Shown: in pieces, positions 34,086 to 45,460 of the stretch
How the letters are laid out: each line of letters begins with the position of its first letter
Numbering within the stretch: position 1 is the stretch's first letter
DNA from: Nemophila menziesii
Taxonomy: Eukaryota > Streptophyta > Magnoliopsida > Boraginales > Hydrophyllaceae
NCBI GenBank assembly: GCA_029959085.1
Contig: JARWIR010000011.1
Span: 10,479,840 to 10,543,839 of the forward strand
Direction: 5' to 3'
DNA: 64,000 bases
Notes under the pieces: generated by a model
What the model was told of the DNA's origin: nothing
What the model saw: only the letters and a program-made list of their open reading frames with translations
Database searches by the model: none
Translations under genes and position numbers: made by a program

Positions 34086-34329
34086 TTTAAAATGAAAAGA
34101 AAATAAATATATAAATATTATATAAGAAATAGTGAAGGTCATAAGAATTAAATGACATATATAATTAAAGTAATATTTAATATGTTTACAAATAAAGGCC
34201 CCAAATTTGAAAACATTATTCACAAAGTCCCAATTAAAAAAATCTATAAAAGTCCAAAGTTTGATTTTCTGATTTACTTTTTTACCCTTATACCCCTATT
34301 TCAGTTCGTCGTTGGTATATAACAATAAT

Positions 34330-34745
34330 CTCTCTTTGGTACGTACCAATAATTTACATTTGGGGGATACCAAGTTTTTCTGTTTGGTACGTACCAAATT
34401 AATTTATTCATATTTATCCATGTTCGTTTTATGATTTTTTATACAATTATTTTTTATATAATTTCATGATAGCTCCCTCATAGAATTTGTATTTATGTTA
34501 AGGTTAATGTCCGTGTTTGTTTTTTATTTTTTGTACAATCATTTGAGTCTGTACTTATTTAGATAACATAACTCAAGCTACCATGTCAAGGTCTAATTGG
34601 TACGCACCAAACAATATTTTCTGCAAAAACAATTAAAAAAACGAAACATAAAACAGTTGCATTAGAACAAAGACAAAAAGATAAACTTTTCACAATAAAA
34701 CTCAATTGGTATGTAACAAATTGGATCAGTTTGGCATGTACCGGT
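34330..34745. repeat. Cluster of TTTGGTACGTACCAAA-like palindromes
   Basis: Perfect or near-perfect palindromes built on GGTACGTACC lie at about 34,337 and 34,383, with diverged versions near 34,312 (GTTGGTATATAAC), 34,597 (TTGGTACGCACCAAA), 34,704 (TTGGTATGTAAC) and 34,729 (TTTGGCATGTACCG). Flanks are unrelated, so the motif itself is the repeated unit. Confidence 0.7.
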
Positions 34746-34759
34746 CAGATTTAGATCCA

Positions 34760-35315
34760 AAAAAATTAAAATCTCATCACACTAGCTTGATAAAAAAACA
34801 GAAATCGCTTCACAAACTCTTAAACAAAAGAAACAATAGAAATCTCTTCACACTTAACATTGGAGCTAAAATGAAAAAAAATCTTTACACTCGACATTGG
34901 AACTAAAAAGAAAACGAAAAAAAATATGTTCACACTTTTCACACTCACCATTTGAAAACAATGATTTTTTTTTTATTTTCCAAAACAAAAACAATAAAAC
35001 ATGATAATTAGTTTTATTTTATTTTATTAAACAAAAACAACGAAACATGATAATTAGGTGGAGTATTCTCAACTGCTTGACCAAAAACCATTCGAACAAA
35101 AAACAAAAAAGAAATACCCACCATTCGAACAAAAAACAAAAAGAAATCTCTTCACACTCACCATTCGAACAACGAGCAAAATGAAATATCTTCACCGCAC
35201 CATTTGGACAAAAAAAAAACAAAAAAAAAATCTCTTCACACACACCATTCGAACAAAAAACAAAAATAAATCTCTTCATACCCACCTTTCGAACAAAAAA
35301 TAAAAAGAGAGAGAA
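34760..35315. repeat. Degenerate minisatellite, ~40-45-bp unit
   Basis: Repeats of CTCTTCACACTCACCATTCG followed by AACAAAAAACAAAAAGAAAT. The best copies are in 35,080-35,310 and decayed ones extend back to about 34,760. Read on minus, the array gives a periodic FCSNG-CEE peptide, which explains the long open frame at 35,019-35,468. A single related unit sits at 9.69 kb. Confidence 0.75.
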
Positions 35316-35319
35316 CGGT

Positions 35320-36844
35320 CCACTTGTGGCGTCTGTGTTCTGCAAGGTAGTGTCTGAGATGAGTCCTCTATGCGGGGATGGAGAATGGTCCACGTGTGGC
35401 GGCAATTTCCCTATGCACTGAAGGTTTATGGGAAACGGATTTCTTGTGAAGAGAGAGAAGAGAGACAAAGTATTGAAAGAGAATAGTGAGAAAAGATAGA
35501 AATGATTCCCGTAACCCTATTTAGTTCTTTTTTGGATTTGGTTTATTCCCTGTAATAAGAAGGGAGTGGGAAGGAATATTTTGGATTTTTTATTTTTTTG
35601 TTGAGTTGTAACGGGTTATTAAGGGAGGAGATTTTGTGAGTAAATAGGGAAATGTCTGGGGTCATTATAAATAAAACCCCTTTTTTGTAATATTTCACCT
35701 TTTTCTTCTAATTGGGAATTAATCTTATAGTTGAAGTTAATTAAGAATAACTTCACTATACGTATAATTAATAGGGTGTTGCCCCATAATTATATGATAT
35801 TTTAAAATTTTATAAAAGTATAAATAACATTGTGTTACAATGTATGATTGTTTATTTAGTGTTTTCAGAGACAAAATTTATTGGAGGTGTTTTTTTGCAC
35901 TTAAGGAGATCTCATTAAGACACAAGATTAATAAGACTGTTTCATTAAGATTTAAAACCAAGTCTGATTCATTCAGACCTTGTCTCTTAACATAATAAGT
36001 TATATTCGGCTTCTATTCAACATTCACTACTTATCACTTAAAAAAATCAAACGACACTCGCTTGATAATAAAAGATGAATAATTTTATAAGTTACATCTT
36101 TAATTTAAAGCTTCATTAGATTCTATGAAAATTGTAAACATAAACTATATAATTGATTAAAATAAATCAATTTTGATAATCAATCCTCTTTGACAAAAAA
36201 AAAAAAAGACAATCAATCCTCACGGCTCATTCCACTCTTAGGCATTGATTTAAAAAATTAAACACATTACCCCAATTATAGATGAATTTTAACATTATGA
36301 ACATTTTAACAGAACTCAAAAGCACAAATATTATATCTTAAAAAAATATTATAAATTATTTTAATATTTAAATTATAATTATGATTATTTCTACCAGTTA
36401 TTTATAATTTTTAGATAATGTTTTTAATAATATTAAAATTTATTACTTTATTTTTTAAAATCTTAAATTTATTAATAAGTTTATTGAATTATAAAATGCA
36501 TTAAGAAAAAATTATTATAACTAAATTCAAAAAATTAAATTAAATTTGTTATTAATTATTATTATAAAAATATTTATTAGTAAATAATTTAAAATAATAT
36601 TATGTAATTCATAATTATCCACTAAAGAAATATATATATTGAAATAAAATAGAATAAAGAATAGATTAGATTTTAAAAAATAATAATGGATTGTGAGTGT
36701 AATCCTTAGCGTCATCTAGCTAAGAATTCTTGTGAACTGGGTATCTAGTAATTGGGTACCCGGTAATCCGAAGGTTGTTGGAATGCTAAAAAATGATTTT
36801 TAACTCCTAATTATAGATTTTTACTAGGAGTCTATTGAACATAG
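35320..36844. other. Intergenic region
   Basis: A direct repeat GGTCCACTTGTGGCG / GGTCCACGTGTGGCG lies at 35,326 and 35,386; the second contains a CACGTG G-box. From 35,700 on the sequence is extremely AT-rich and I see nothing in it. Confidence 0.4.
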
Positions 36845-37410
36845 CCTAAAATTAGGACCGTAAACGAGTCGAGTCGAGCCGAATACTAGATGTACAAGCT
36901 TGTTTGTTAAATTTCTCGAGCCGAGCCGAGCTCAAATTTAAACGAGCTGGGCCGAGCCGAACTCAAAATTTTAACTAGTCGAGCTCGAGCTTCCAATGAT
37001 CCAAATCAGAAATGTTAGAACTTGTTTGTTTAACTTATAGAATAGATTTTTTTTAGAGTCGATCACGGGTTTCTCACGAACAATAAGTTTTGTATCGTTG
37101 AAATGGGATTTTCATGAATGATTTGTATTTGATAAAATGTGTGGTATGAAAATATGAAACAAAACATGAATGAGAAGATAAATGTCTAAAGAAATTAAAA
37201 ATACCCAATTTGATATTGAAAGTTTCATAATATATTTATAAGTAAATAATATATTAATTTATTATTTTTATAATTATATACGAGCTCACGAGCCGAGCTC
37301 GAGCAAGCTCCTTTATTTATCGAGCTTAGCCGATCTCGAACGAGCTTTTCTCCGAGCCAAGCTCGAGCTGCTCGCGAGCAGCTCGGTTCATTTACAGCCC
37401 TACCTAAAAC
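36845..37410. mobile_element. Non-autonomous hAT-type element, 550 bp, with 8-bp TSD
   Basis: The element runs 36,853-37,402 with ends TAGGACCGTAAACGAGTCGA and (reverse complement of the right end) TAGGGCTGTAAATGAACCGA. It is flanked by CCTAAAAT and CCTAAAAC, an 8-bp target-site duplication with one mismatch. Sub-terminal regions are full of GAGCCGAGC/GCTCGGCTC repeats and an almost perfect GAGCTGCTCGCGAGCAGCTC palindrome near the right end. TIRs beginning TAGGGNTGTAAA and 8-bp TSDs are typical of plant hAT elements. The AT-rich interior has no transposase. Confidence 0.85.
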
Positions 37411-38150
37411 ACAACATTTATATCATATCTATTGCAAAACAGTCATACTCCCCAAAACTAGTGTTATTAATTGTAGGCTTGTAAAACAAGTACGAAAAAA
37501 CAAACCTAAATGGCTTGGCCTGGACTATCTTCTATCAAATTTAAAAACTATCGTTCAAAAAAAAAAATGATTAAACAAAATTACAAGTCATGTTTCACAC
37601 AAGTTTATTCGAAATCTGTATATAATTAAAAAGTTTTTTTTACGAGTAGATAAACAACGAAACAACAAAAATTAAGTAAAACATAGGTAACCAATTATAA
37701 TTAACGACTTTATCTAACACCTTTCTACTATCAATAACTTCTCGTGTTTTATCCAAAGCAAAAAATACATCTTTAGCACGATCACATCCAAGTAAATGAC
37801 CAATCACTCGAGCATTTAACACGATTTTTTTTAATAATATTCCAAAGAAATAAAAAAAATTGTAAATATATATCGAAAGAAAAAAATAATTGCACAACTG
37901 TACCAAACCGGCATCTCCGTTGTAGATTTAGATTTGGATTCGACATTTGGGATGCCGAGGTTGTTTTCTTTCATAATCCGCAACAGTTTTCGTCAATCCT
38001 CGCCACTATTTTATTCCCACCTATCTACCCATTTCTATTCCCAAATTACCCTTTTTCTACCCTATAAATAATACTACAAAATTCACTAAACCTCACACCA
38101 CTTTTCTCTTCTCTTCAGCTCTTTATATAATTCAGTTCATGTTTAGTCGG
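37411..38150. other. Intergenic region upstream of the MULE remnant
   Basis: On minus, 37,640-37,906 is open and contains GHLLGCDRAKDVFFALDKTR; I do not recognise it. A promoter-like stretch with CTATAAATA at about 38,061 precedes the MULE reading frame by about 0.2 kb. Confidence 0.3.
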
Positions 38151-40080
38151 CATCGGGAAATATCAAGTGGATATATCGAGTTTTACGTAGATTTTATATG
38201 ACGACCGGATATTGTTCAAACAAAAGGGGTCACTAGTACATCCCGTGTCGTAGCAAACATTTCAACATCCTATGAAGAATTATTTCGATTGGATCCAATC
38301 ACTCTGGATGAAATCTATAATCCTGGTGAGGATGATGATAGGTTGTCCAGCGATGGGGAATATTCGACTCCCGAAGATGAAGGGTCGTCAACTGATGAGG
38401 AGGCTCCTCCATGTACCATGGAGCCACCTACTTTGGGATTTATAGATGTTTCTTTAGCTGATCAAAACCTTTTAATGACTGGTCAAACTTCAGTAGAGAT
38501 TAAGCTAGAGAGGCAGGTGCTCAAAGGAAGAGTTTATCGAGGCAATCAAATCATGGCACGTAGCCAACCACCGTCAATTCGATGTGAAAAGGTCTGCCAT
38601 TGATCATGTTAACCCTGTATGGAAAATGAAAGATAGTGGTTGTCCATGGAGGTGTCGATGTTCGTTAAGGAAAGCTAATTGGTTCTAGGAAGTATCAAAA
38701 GTAAGCGCCCTACACTCATGTCATTACAAGGTTGTGTTCAACAATCATCACAACATTACATTTGAGCTTGTGGCCGAAAAGGTGTACCATATAGTGCGAG
38801 CTGATTTAGAAATACCCATCTCGGTTATAATGGCAAGTATCTCTCAACAACTCAAATACAATATTTCGTATCCAAAGGCGTGTCGAGCAAAGCAGAAAAT
38901 TTTGGAACAAATGTTTGGAACCCATGAGGAAGGGTTTCCAAAATTACCACGACTTTTCAACGAGATCAAACGCTAAAACCCTGGGAGTCTTGTAGTATTT
39001 TGCCATTGTTACATCGATCGATCTACTAATACTACAACTTTTAGCATTGTCTTTTGGGCATTCAGAGCCGCTATTGAAGGTTTCCAATATTCTAGTCCTT
39101 TGGTAAGTATTGACGAAACTCGTTTATACAGAAAATACAATGGAAAATTACTCATTGGTTTTGCATATGATGTTGTGAATCGACTGTATCCTTTATGCTC
39201 TGCTATAGACGATACCGAGTCGAATGAAATGTGGGGGTTTAGGTATTTGAGAACACTCGTCACACAAAGAAAACTGTGTATCTTGTTTGATTGTCATCCA
39301 GCCATTTTACATGCTGTGGCAAAGAATGGCCGAATGCTAAACATCACTTTTGTGCGCGTCAATTGCAAGCAATTTCAACCACAAATGTCATGGTTCTGCG
39401 ATGAAGAAGTTCTCGTACATAATTGCGAGTAATACTTGCAAGTGGAGATTCTTAGAAGACCGTAATTTTTTTGTAAATTGGGTGAAAATGGAAGCTACAA
39501 GAAGTCGATCGAGGATATTCCTCTCGAACAATGTACGCTCCTGCACGATCGAGATCACGGTATGGTGTCATGACTACTAATTTATCTGAGATTTTAAAAC
39601 ACGTGTTGAAATGATCAAGAGGGTTTCCCCTGATTGCAGTTGTATTCCTAACATTCTATCGGGCCAACTATTATTTCTCAACTAGACGTACACAGACGGG
39701 CAAACCAGAAGCATTACAACATACATTTCCGTTTAAGGTGCAAACATTAATCAATCTGAGCGCAACGAAGTCCAGATATTGTAAATACTTACAATTTAAC
39801 CGTGAGAAAGGTGTATTCGAAGTTCAGGCATTTAAGGTCGAACTCTGGTAGGATTAGTAGCTCCAAGTCTTTTCAAGGTAGATATTGCAAGGCGCCATTG
39901 TGATTGTGGAAAATGATAGTTATTACACATAACATGTCAACATCCAACGGAGGTTTCATCAAAATTAAGAATAAAAGTTCAGGATTTAGTGTCAGAGTTT
40001 TATACTAGTGAAGCCGGCCACAAACAGTGGTTCTCGTCATTTAACGTCATGAACGACCCCTATTATTGGTAAGAAGATAG
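38150..40080 (+). pseudogene. Mutator-like (MULE) transposase remnant
   Basis: MULE transposases cut and paste Mutator-type DNA elements. Seen on plus, in several frames: an acidic N-terminal part (ITLDEIYNPGEDDD, 38,298) through 38,603; the zinc-binding region (CPWRCRCSL, 38,641) and CRAKQKILEQMFGTHEEGFP to 38,976; the DDE core (SSPLVSIDETRLYRKYNGKL at about 39,094, with the first Asp kept, then WGFRYLRTLVTQRKLCILFD); YGVMTTNLSEILKHVLK at about 39,560; and SWIM-like FKVDIARRHCDCGK at about 39,875. Full MULE transposases are 700-900 aa; this has at least four frameshifts and several stops, so it is dead. Terminal inverted repeats were not identified. Confidence 0.88.
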
Positions 40081-40145
40081 ATACATCTTTTCTTGCTACA
40101 ATATATCACTTTCTATATAAATCATCTCACCATCTTCCTTTTCTT

Positions 40146-40581
40146 CTATTTTCTCATGCTTTCCCTTCTCTCTTCCTCTTCTATCAACTTTGCTTGTATT
40201 TCATCCTCCTCCCCACCAATCCTTTCACTGTAAATAAAATACCATTAATTGTGTAACAAAACTAGAAATATGATTTTTACTATTTTCCTATAACTATTTA
40301 CTTACCTGTGTTTTTCTTCCTGTAATATATCATCAAATCTAGCTTCCATATCACAATCATCATCCTCATCTTGAAACCTCTTTGGATCATACTTGAAATT
40401 AAAAACAATTCACCCATCAAATTTCACCTACACAATTAACAAAGTAGGGTAAAATAAAATAAAAAAAGAATTACCTCATCTTAGTCATTTGTCTCAACAT
40501 GTTCATCGCTTCTTCATTCTCATTATTATACCTTTTTTTTGGCGCCTCTTCACGTCTAATCGGTTTTCTTTTAACTTCCAT
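40146..40581 (-). pseudogene. SPT2-domain C-terminal fragment, three exons
   Basis: SPT2 proteins are histone H3-H4 binding chromatin factors; the conserved part is the C-terminus. Exon 1 40,581-40,475 (MEVKRKPIRREEAPKKRYNN, ends LRQMTKM plus AG, donor GTAATT). Exon 2 40,391-40,306 (YDPKRFQDEDDDCDMEARFD, ends EEKH plus AG, donor GTAAG). Exon 3 40,227-40,146 after TTTACAG (SERIGGEEDEIQAKLIEEEE, RRESMRK, stop). The family reads YNPNRYADDDDD..MEVGFDDIMKEEKRSAKIAREEDE. The exon 2 to 3 join is in frame. The exon 1 to 2 join is off by one base (acceptor TTCAAG followed by TATGAT), so the frame breaks unless another site is used. The N-terminal bulk of SPT2 is absent. It sits head-to-head with the end of the MULE remnant and may be a captured gene fragment, or the surviving 3' end of a host gene. 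Confidence 0.75.
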
Positions 40582-40599
40582 ACGAGATATATTATTTCC

Positions 40600-42500
40600 T
40601 AAAAATTGGATGATTACACTTTGAAACTTCTTTTATTAACTCCTCTTTGAAGAGATTACACTTTAAAACTTCTTTGATTAACTCCTTTATTGAGTGGATT
40701 TGATAAGTTTAATGATCAAAATTGGATGATTAACTATGTTAGCTTGAGACCTCTATTGTTGGATATAGACTTGTAGTAATTAATTGAGTTGGTAATTATT
40801 GTATGTAAAAGACCTCCCTATTATAGCCAATAAATCTGCCTGGCGCCGGCTTGTCAGTCTTGGGGCGGTATGTCGGTTCGACTTGTCCTTTAGATAGAGG
40901 ATTATGCATAAATATATATAGTTTAAAACATATACGATCACTATGCAATAATCAAGGGATATTTAAATTAGTTTTGCCAAATATTAAAACAATATTTAAA
41001 ATATGTTAGACTAACACATATGTTTAATTGTAATTTGTTACAATTACAAGATACTTAAAATTTAAACTCTTGCAAATTAGTTACAAAAATATCTTTTTCC
41101 AAACAAAAACTTTTCAAGTTTCTAGATTTATTATGTACTTTGTGTATATAATTTAACATGGAAACAAGCTACTTGCATTATATTAAAAGGACCTCAAATG
41201 TCCCATATATAAAATTCAGGATGGTATCATTTACCCATGTCAAGAATATAATATAAATAGAGATTTGGGGTGGGGACATTCCTTAAAACAAATATTTCTT
41301 TTGTTACACATAACAAAACCTTTCTCTCTTTCACCTATTTTATAACTTCCGCCGCCATCACTTATATTAAAACCTAACTTTTACATCCACTTCCATCTCC
41401 ACCTTAACCGCAAACACAAGAATCACAATCATCATCCTAAGAATACTTAAATCAAAGATTTTTTTGATATTGATACACTTAGTTTTCTCAATTCTTTTTT
41501 TTTCTCTTGACAAGTAATATTTTTAACATGGATAGTTATATTTAACATGGATTATGACAAAGAGGATTTTAAGTACTATTATAATCCATATTCATTATAC
41601 TATATCTTATTATAAAAAATTAAAGAAACATTACAAAAGAAAGTAATACTCAATGGAGGATATTAAATTTATTAAACAAGTATCAATAAAAAATCTAGTC
41701 AATATAAATAAATATGTTTAATCACTAAATATATTGAGAGAGATTAGCTTTGAAAACCTAGATTATGTTTTCTTTCATTTTCATTATGAAACATTTACTT
41801 AATTGATGATCAAATCCGTTTAATCAGAGTTTGGTTTAACTAACTTAACACAAATTTTAAACCAGGAAATGAGAAATTGCAAACAAAACTGTTATGGATT
41901 AGAATTACAATTAGATAATATCAATTTTAAAAACGTAATTTACTCATTTCTTATTAATAGACCAACAACAAAAAACATAAGCATTTTTTTATGTTCTGAA
42001 TTAAAATATCAAAATGCCTAATGAAAAAGTACAAATATAAAGCAACACAATAGTTTTAAAAATAATAAATTAAATTTTACCTTGTCTATGATATCTTGAT
42101 TGAAATATCATGATCAACGTTCTGAAATAAAATTATGGTGAAATTGCAAGTCAATGTTAAATATATATGAGCACGAAAGAATTAAAAAAGAATGCGACGG
42201 TGTTAGAAGAGAAAGGACAAGAGGAAGAAGATAATAAAAGGTTTAAAAAAAAATTGAGTAGAAGAATTGATATAAACTTGTAACGTACGTATATTTGGAG
42301 GCGGTGGTTTAGGGTTTTTGTATTGGCAAATCTATCAAATTTGTTAAGTGGGTATCTCAAACATACATTACATTTTGTCCAGCCCAATGGGTTACAAGAA
42401 AAGACCAAAATAAGCCGGCCTACTAACATTACAAATTAAAAAAAAAGCTTAATAAAAAATTACATAAAATTAAAAATAAGAGAAATCAATTATTAAGCCA
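40600..42500. other. Intergenic region
   Basis: No gene recognised. A telomere-box-like TAGGGTTT (about 42,311) with GCCCAATGGGTTA (about 42,383) resembles promoter elements of plant housekeeping genes, but no gene follows on either strand. Confidence 0.3.
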
Positions 42501-43265
42501 TTTTGTCTCTAATTGTTTTCCTTCCTTACTCCAAAAGCAGTGAAACACAACCCTATGATTATGATTTTTGAATTGCTGGTCCCAAAATTGATGCAAACAT
42601 TTATTAGGTCTTCCCAATTCAAAGGAACAGCAGAAATACAACACTTATCAAGCAGCTTTACGAGAATCCTTTTGCAGAAAGAGGCGCCATTAAAAAATAT
42701 TCACAAGGATTAGAAATTAATCCCCATTCTAATAATCAATTTTTGGCGGCCAGTCTATATATTGACAAGCCAACCACGTGATAAAGGAGCAGCGAAGAAT
42801 ACAACACTTACCCCATACAATATTGTACCATTTGACCTCAGGTAAGCCTTTATTCATTTTGTTTATTGTTTTGCTAAAGGAGAATTTTACCTTTTATTGA
42901 TTCATCCAAGAATATTTTAACACTTTGATTATTGAGTGTAATTCCTTGCAGATTGGGGAGTAAACCACCAATTGATGAAGGAAGCCTCCATCTTTAATTA
43001 TCAAAGCAATCAACAACAGTCTTAATACAGTTTATACCCAACTGATCAACTTCTAGATTCAGAACTATGGAAATATCACTTTAATTAAGTCATTTATCCC
43101 ATATCACAAAAGTAAGTTCCCCATTGTTTACTTTGTAGAAAATGAAATTAAAAGATAGATTCCTAACTTTGAGTAGCTATTTCCAAACCCAGGTGTGGCT
43201 ATATAATTAGCAGACCTTGTTAAAAGTTTCTACATTAGGAATACCCAATCCACCATGATGTTTAG
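42500..43265 (-). pseudogene. LINE reverse-transcriptase C-terminal/zf-RVT remnant
   Basis: Minus-strand frames contain KHHGGLGIPNVETFNKVC (43,260-43,207), then SHTWVWK, WRLPSSIGGLLPNLQ (about 42,990), and EVKWYNIVWGKCCILRCSFI then TWLACQ (about 42,843-42,765). Plant LINE polymerases read PKKEGGLGIRDL..WNKA, and their zf-RVT region reads W...VW....IP..SFI.WLA. Stops and frameshifts interrupt it, and the catalytic YADD part is not visible. Upstream on minus (43,300-43,640) lies more coding-like sequence (FLDVDDIAKTLIEDEVIITT; YLNEIMRGLRDFKKLWEVFE) that I cannot assign. Confidence 0.65.
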
Positions 43266-43269
43266 GGTG

Positions 43270-44000
43270 TTAAAAATATTGAAGGAATAAATATGAAATA
43301 TTTTTTATAATAAAACACCATATATCTAGTATTCTTTTTTTCTCTACACTTATTTTCCCATAATCTAGTTTCAAAAACTTCCCACAACTTTTTGAAATCC
43401 CTTAGACCTCTCATAATCTCATTTAAATATTTCTTTTTAGGATTTAATTCTTTAATCTAAATTTACATCAAAATACTTACACTGTTATCCCAACCCGCAC
43501 TTACTCAAATTTTTTTCTCGTTTTCCTCCTCCACGGTGGTAATGATGACTTCATCTTCTATTAGAGTCTTAGCTATGTCATCAACATCCAAAAAGGTCAC
43601 ATTGTTGAGGCCTTCAATAATTTTGAGCTTCTAAATGATCCCTTAATACACTCTTATTGTTGCGCGTTCCTAAAAAAGAAAGAAAATCTTTGGAACTATT
43701 CTAATTGTAAAAAGTATATTTCATAATCAACTTGTTATATATTCTTATTGTCCATGTTATAATTTTTATTTCTTTAATGTCACAGTGTTAGTATAATTTA
43801 AGAATGTGATGACGTTAACTATATAAATAAAGTTTAGTCTTGAGATTTACCCGTTTGGAGGGGCAATCCAGATGGTGTACGTTAACACAGTGACTAGTCG
43901 AGCAATTTAAATGTTAATCTCTTTCTCCAATTACGTGCCTTCTCAATGAGTATCTTGTATAATCCAAAAAGGTCGGTAACATTGTATATCTTTGAATTAT
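43270..44000. other. Unassigned coding-like and AT-rich stretch
   Basis: On minus, 43,640-43,510 is open (LNNVTFLDVDDIAKTLIEDE, VIITTVEEENEKKI, stop). Its family is not recognised. It lies between the LINE and copia remnants and may belong to either. The rest has no signal. Confidence 0.3.
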
Positions 44001-45460
44001 TTTTGAAACTAACACCAGAAGTGTGTATTATAAAAGTTTCATACTCTTTCTTTGGGATAATATCATACATAAATAAGAGTAGTTGAAATGAACCATATCC
44101 AAAAGTAACGATTTACAAGAAAATCCATACTAGCACGACCAATATGCCTATGCCACAACCAATGATTATCTTTAAAACTCGATAACTATCTAACTTTGGC
44201 ACATAAGATTTTAAATTTTACTATGTAAATACCTACTCTATTCACATTAAAAATAACCTCTTTTTTTAATTTTTTTTAAACATTATATATAGAGGGTTCT
44301 AATTTAACCTTATAACATTCATCACAAAATTGATTAAACTAAGAAGATAATAAAAAATTCAATTAACAAAATAAATTTTTTTAAAATAATCCATACTACC
44401 AATGGTTCCTTTTTTAAAAACATCTCCTGCTATGTTGTTGGAGAAAGTTACTTTTCCATTACGTCCTTTTCTTGTAATATTGTATAAGAGTGATTCATTT
44501 CCCTTAATATGACTATATCATCCACTATCAAGTATCAATATTTTTTTATTGATGCTATTCTTACCGTACAAGACAATAGAATTAGATATTAGGTATTCAA
44601 GTTAGGTCTATGGGTATTAACGCTGCCCTTTCTTTTTAAAATTCTTTTGGCCTTTTACATAGATAAATATGGGAACCATAGGTACAAGTATTTATATCAA
44701 ATTTGGAAAAAGGAAAGCTAGAATAGGAAACTATATTTGATGCTCTCACAAAAACGATTTTAGAGTAACGAATATTAACAAAGGGATCAAAACAAAAACT
44801 ACCATTTTCATGACGAGTAACTTGTCAAATTATATTTGTCTTTGTGTAAAATTTAAAAACTTCATTCTAGATCTTTTAACTTTTCCAAAAGAAAGGAATT
44901 TTATTTGACAATGATGGAAGTATTATCCTTGAGTTCATTATTGTTTCCTAAAGAAGTTTCTAAAAAGTTTTCAAAAATTTGGTTTTGTTTGATTTAAGAG
45001 AATTTTTTAAATCACGTAAAAAAATCATAAGATATTTCAATACCATCATCGGATTAATCTTGAGATAAACATAAGTTAGAGTTAGAGTTTACCTCATCTG
45101 CTTCTCCTTTTTCAGTAGCCATGAAAGAAACATAGTTGGCTACATGATCTTCATCATCACTTTGATTTAAGCAAGAATCAACACATGTTGCATTAATGCC
45201 TTAATTGGCTTTTCTTTTAGAATTTTAGGGAAATTAGATTTGATATGGCCACTTTTATGATAATGATAACATGTAGGCTCATTCTTCATATGAGTCTTGT
45301 AAAGTTTTCTTGAGGCACGACAATCTTTATATCTTTTGTGTCTCATAAGCTCTATTTTATTTGATTTAATACCCACCAATATACACTTATGTCTTGTATA
45401 GAATACCTCTTGACATAATATAATACTTTCACCCAGAATAAAACAATAACACACATATCC
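44000..45460 (-). pseudogene. Ty1/copia remnant 1: gag knuckle, protease, GAG-pre-integrase
   Basis: Minus strand, 5' to 3': gag region 45,454-45,167 with FYTRHKCILVGIKS and CYHYHKSGHIKSNFP, a CCHC zinc knuckle in which the second and last Cys are Tyr and Phe; an acidic linker MATEKGEADEVNSNSNLCLS (45,121); the protease signature LILDSG at about 44,535 followed by HIKGNESLL; and WLWHRHIGRASMDFLVN (about 44,172-44,110), the GAG-pre-integrase motif LWHxRLGH. Order and motifs fit the SIRE/Maximus-like copia plan, though lineage is an inference. Many stops; integrase and RT are missing here. Confidence 0.8.

Noticed and set aside
35019..35468. 149-codon minus-strand open frame
   Set aside because: Mostly the minisatellite array read through; the periodic FCSNG-CEE peptide mirrors the DNA repeat.
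42300..42430. Housekeeping-type promoter (telo box plus TGGGCY-like site)
   Set aside because: Motifs are present, but no gene start follows on either strand within reach.
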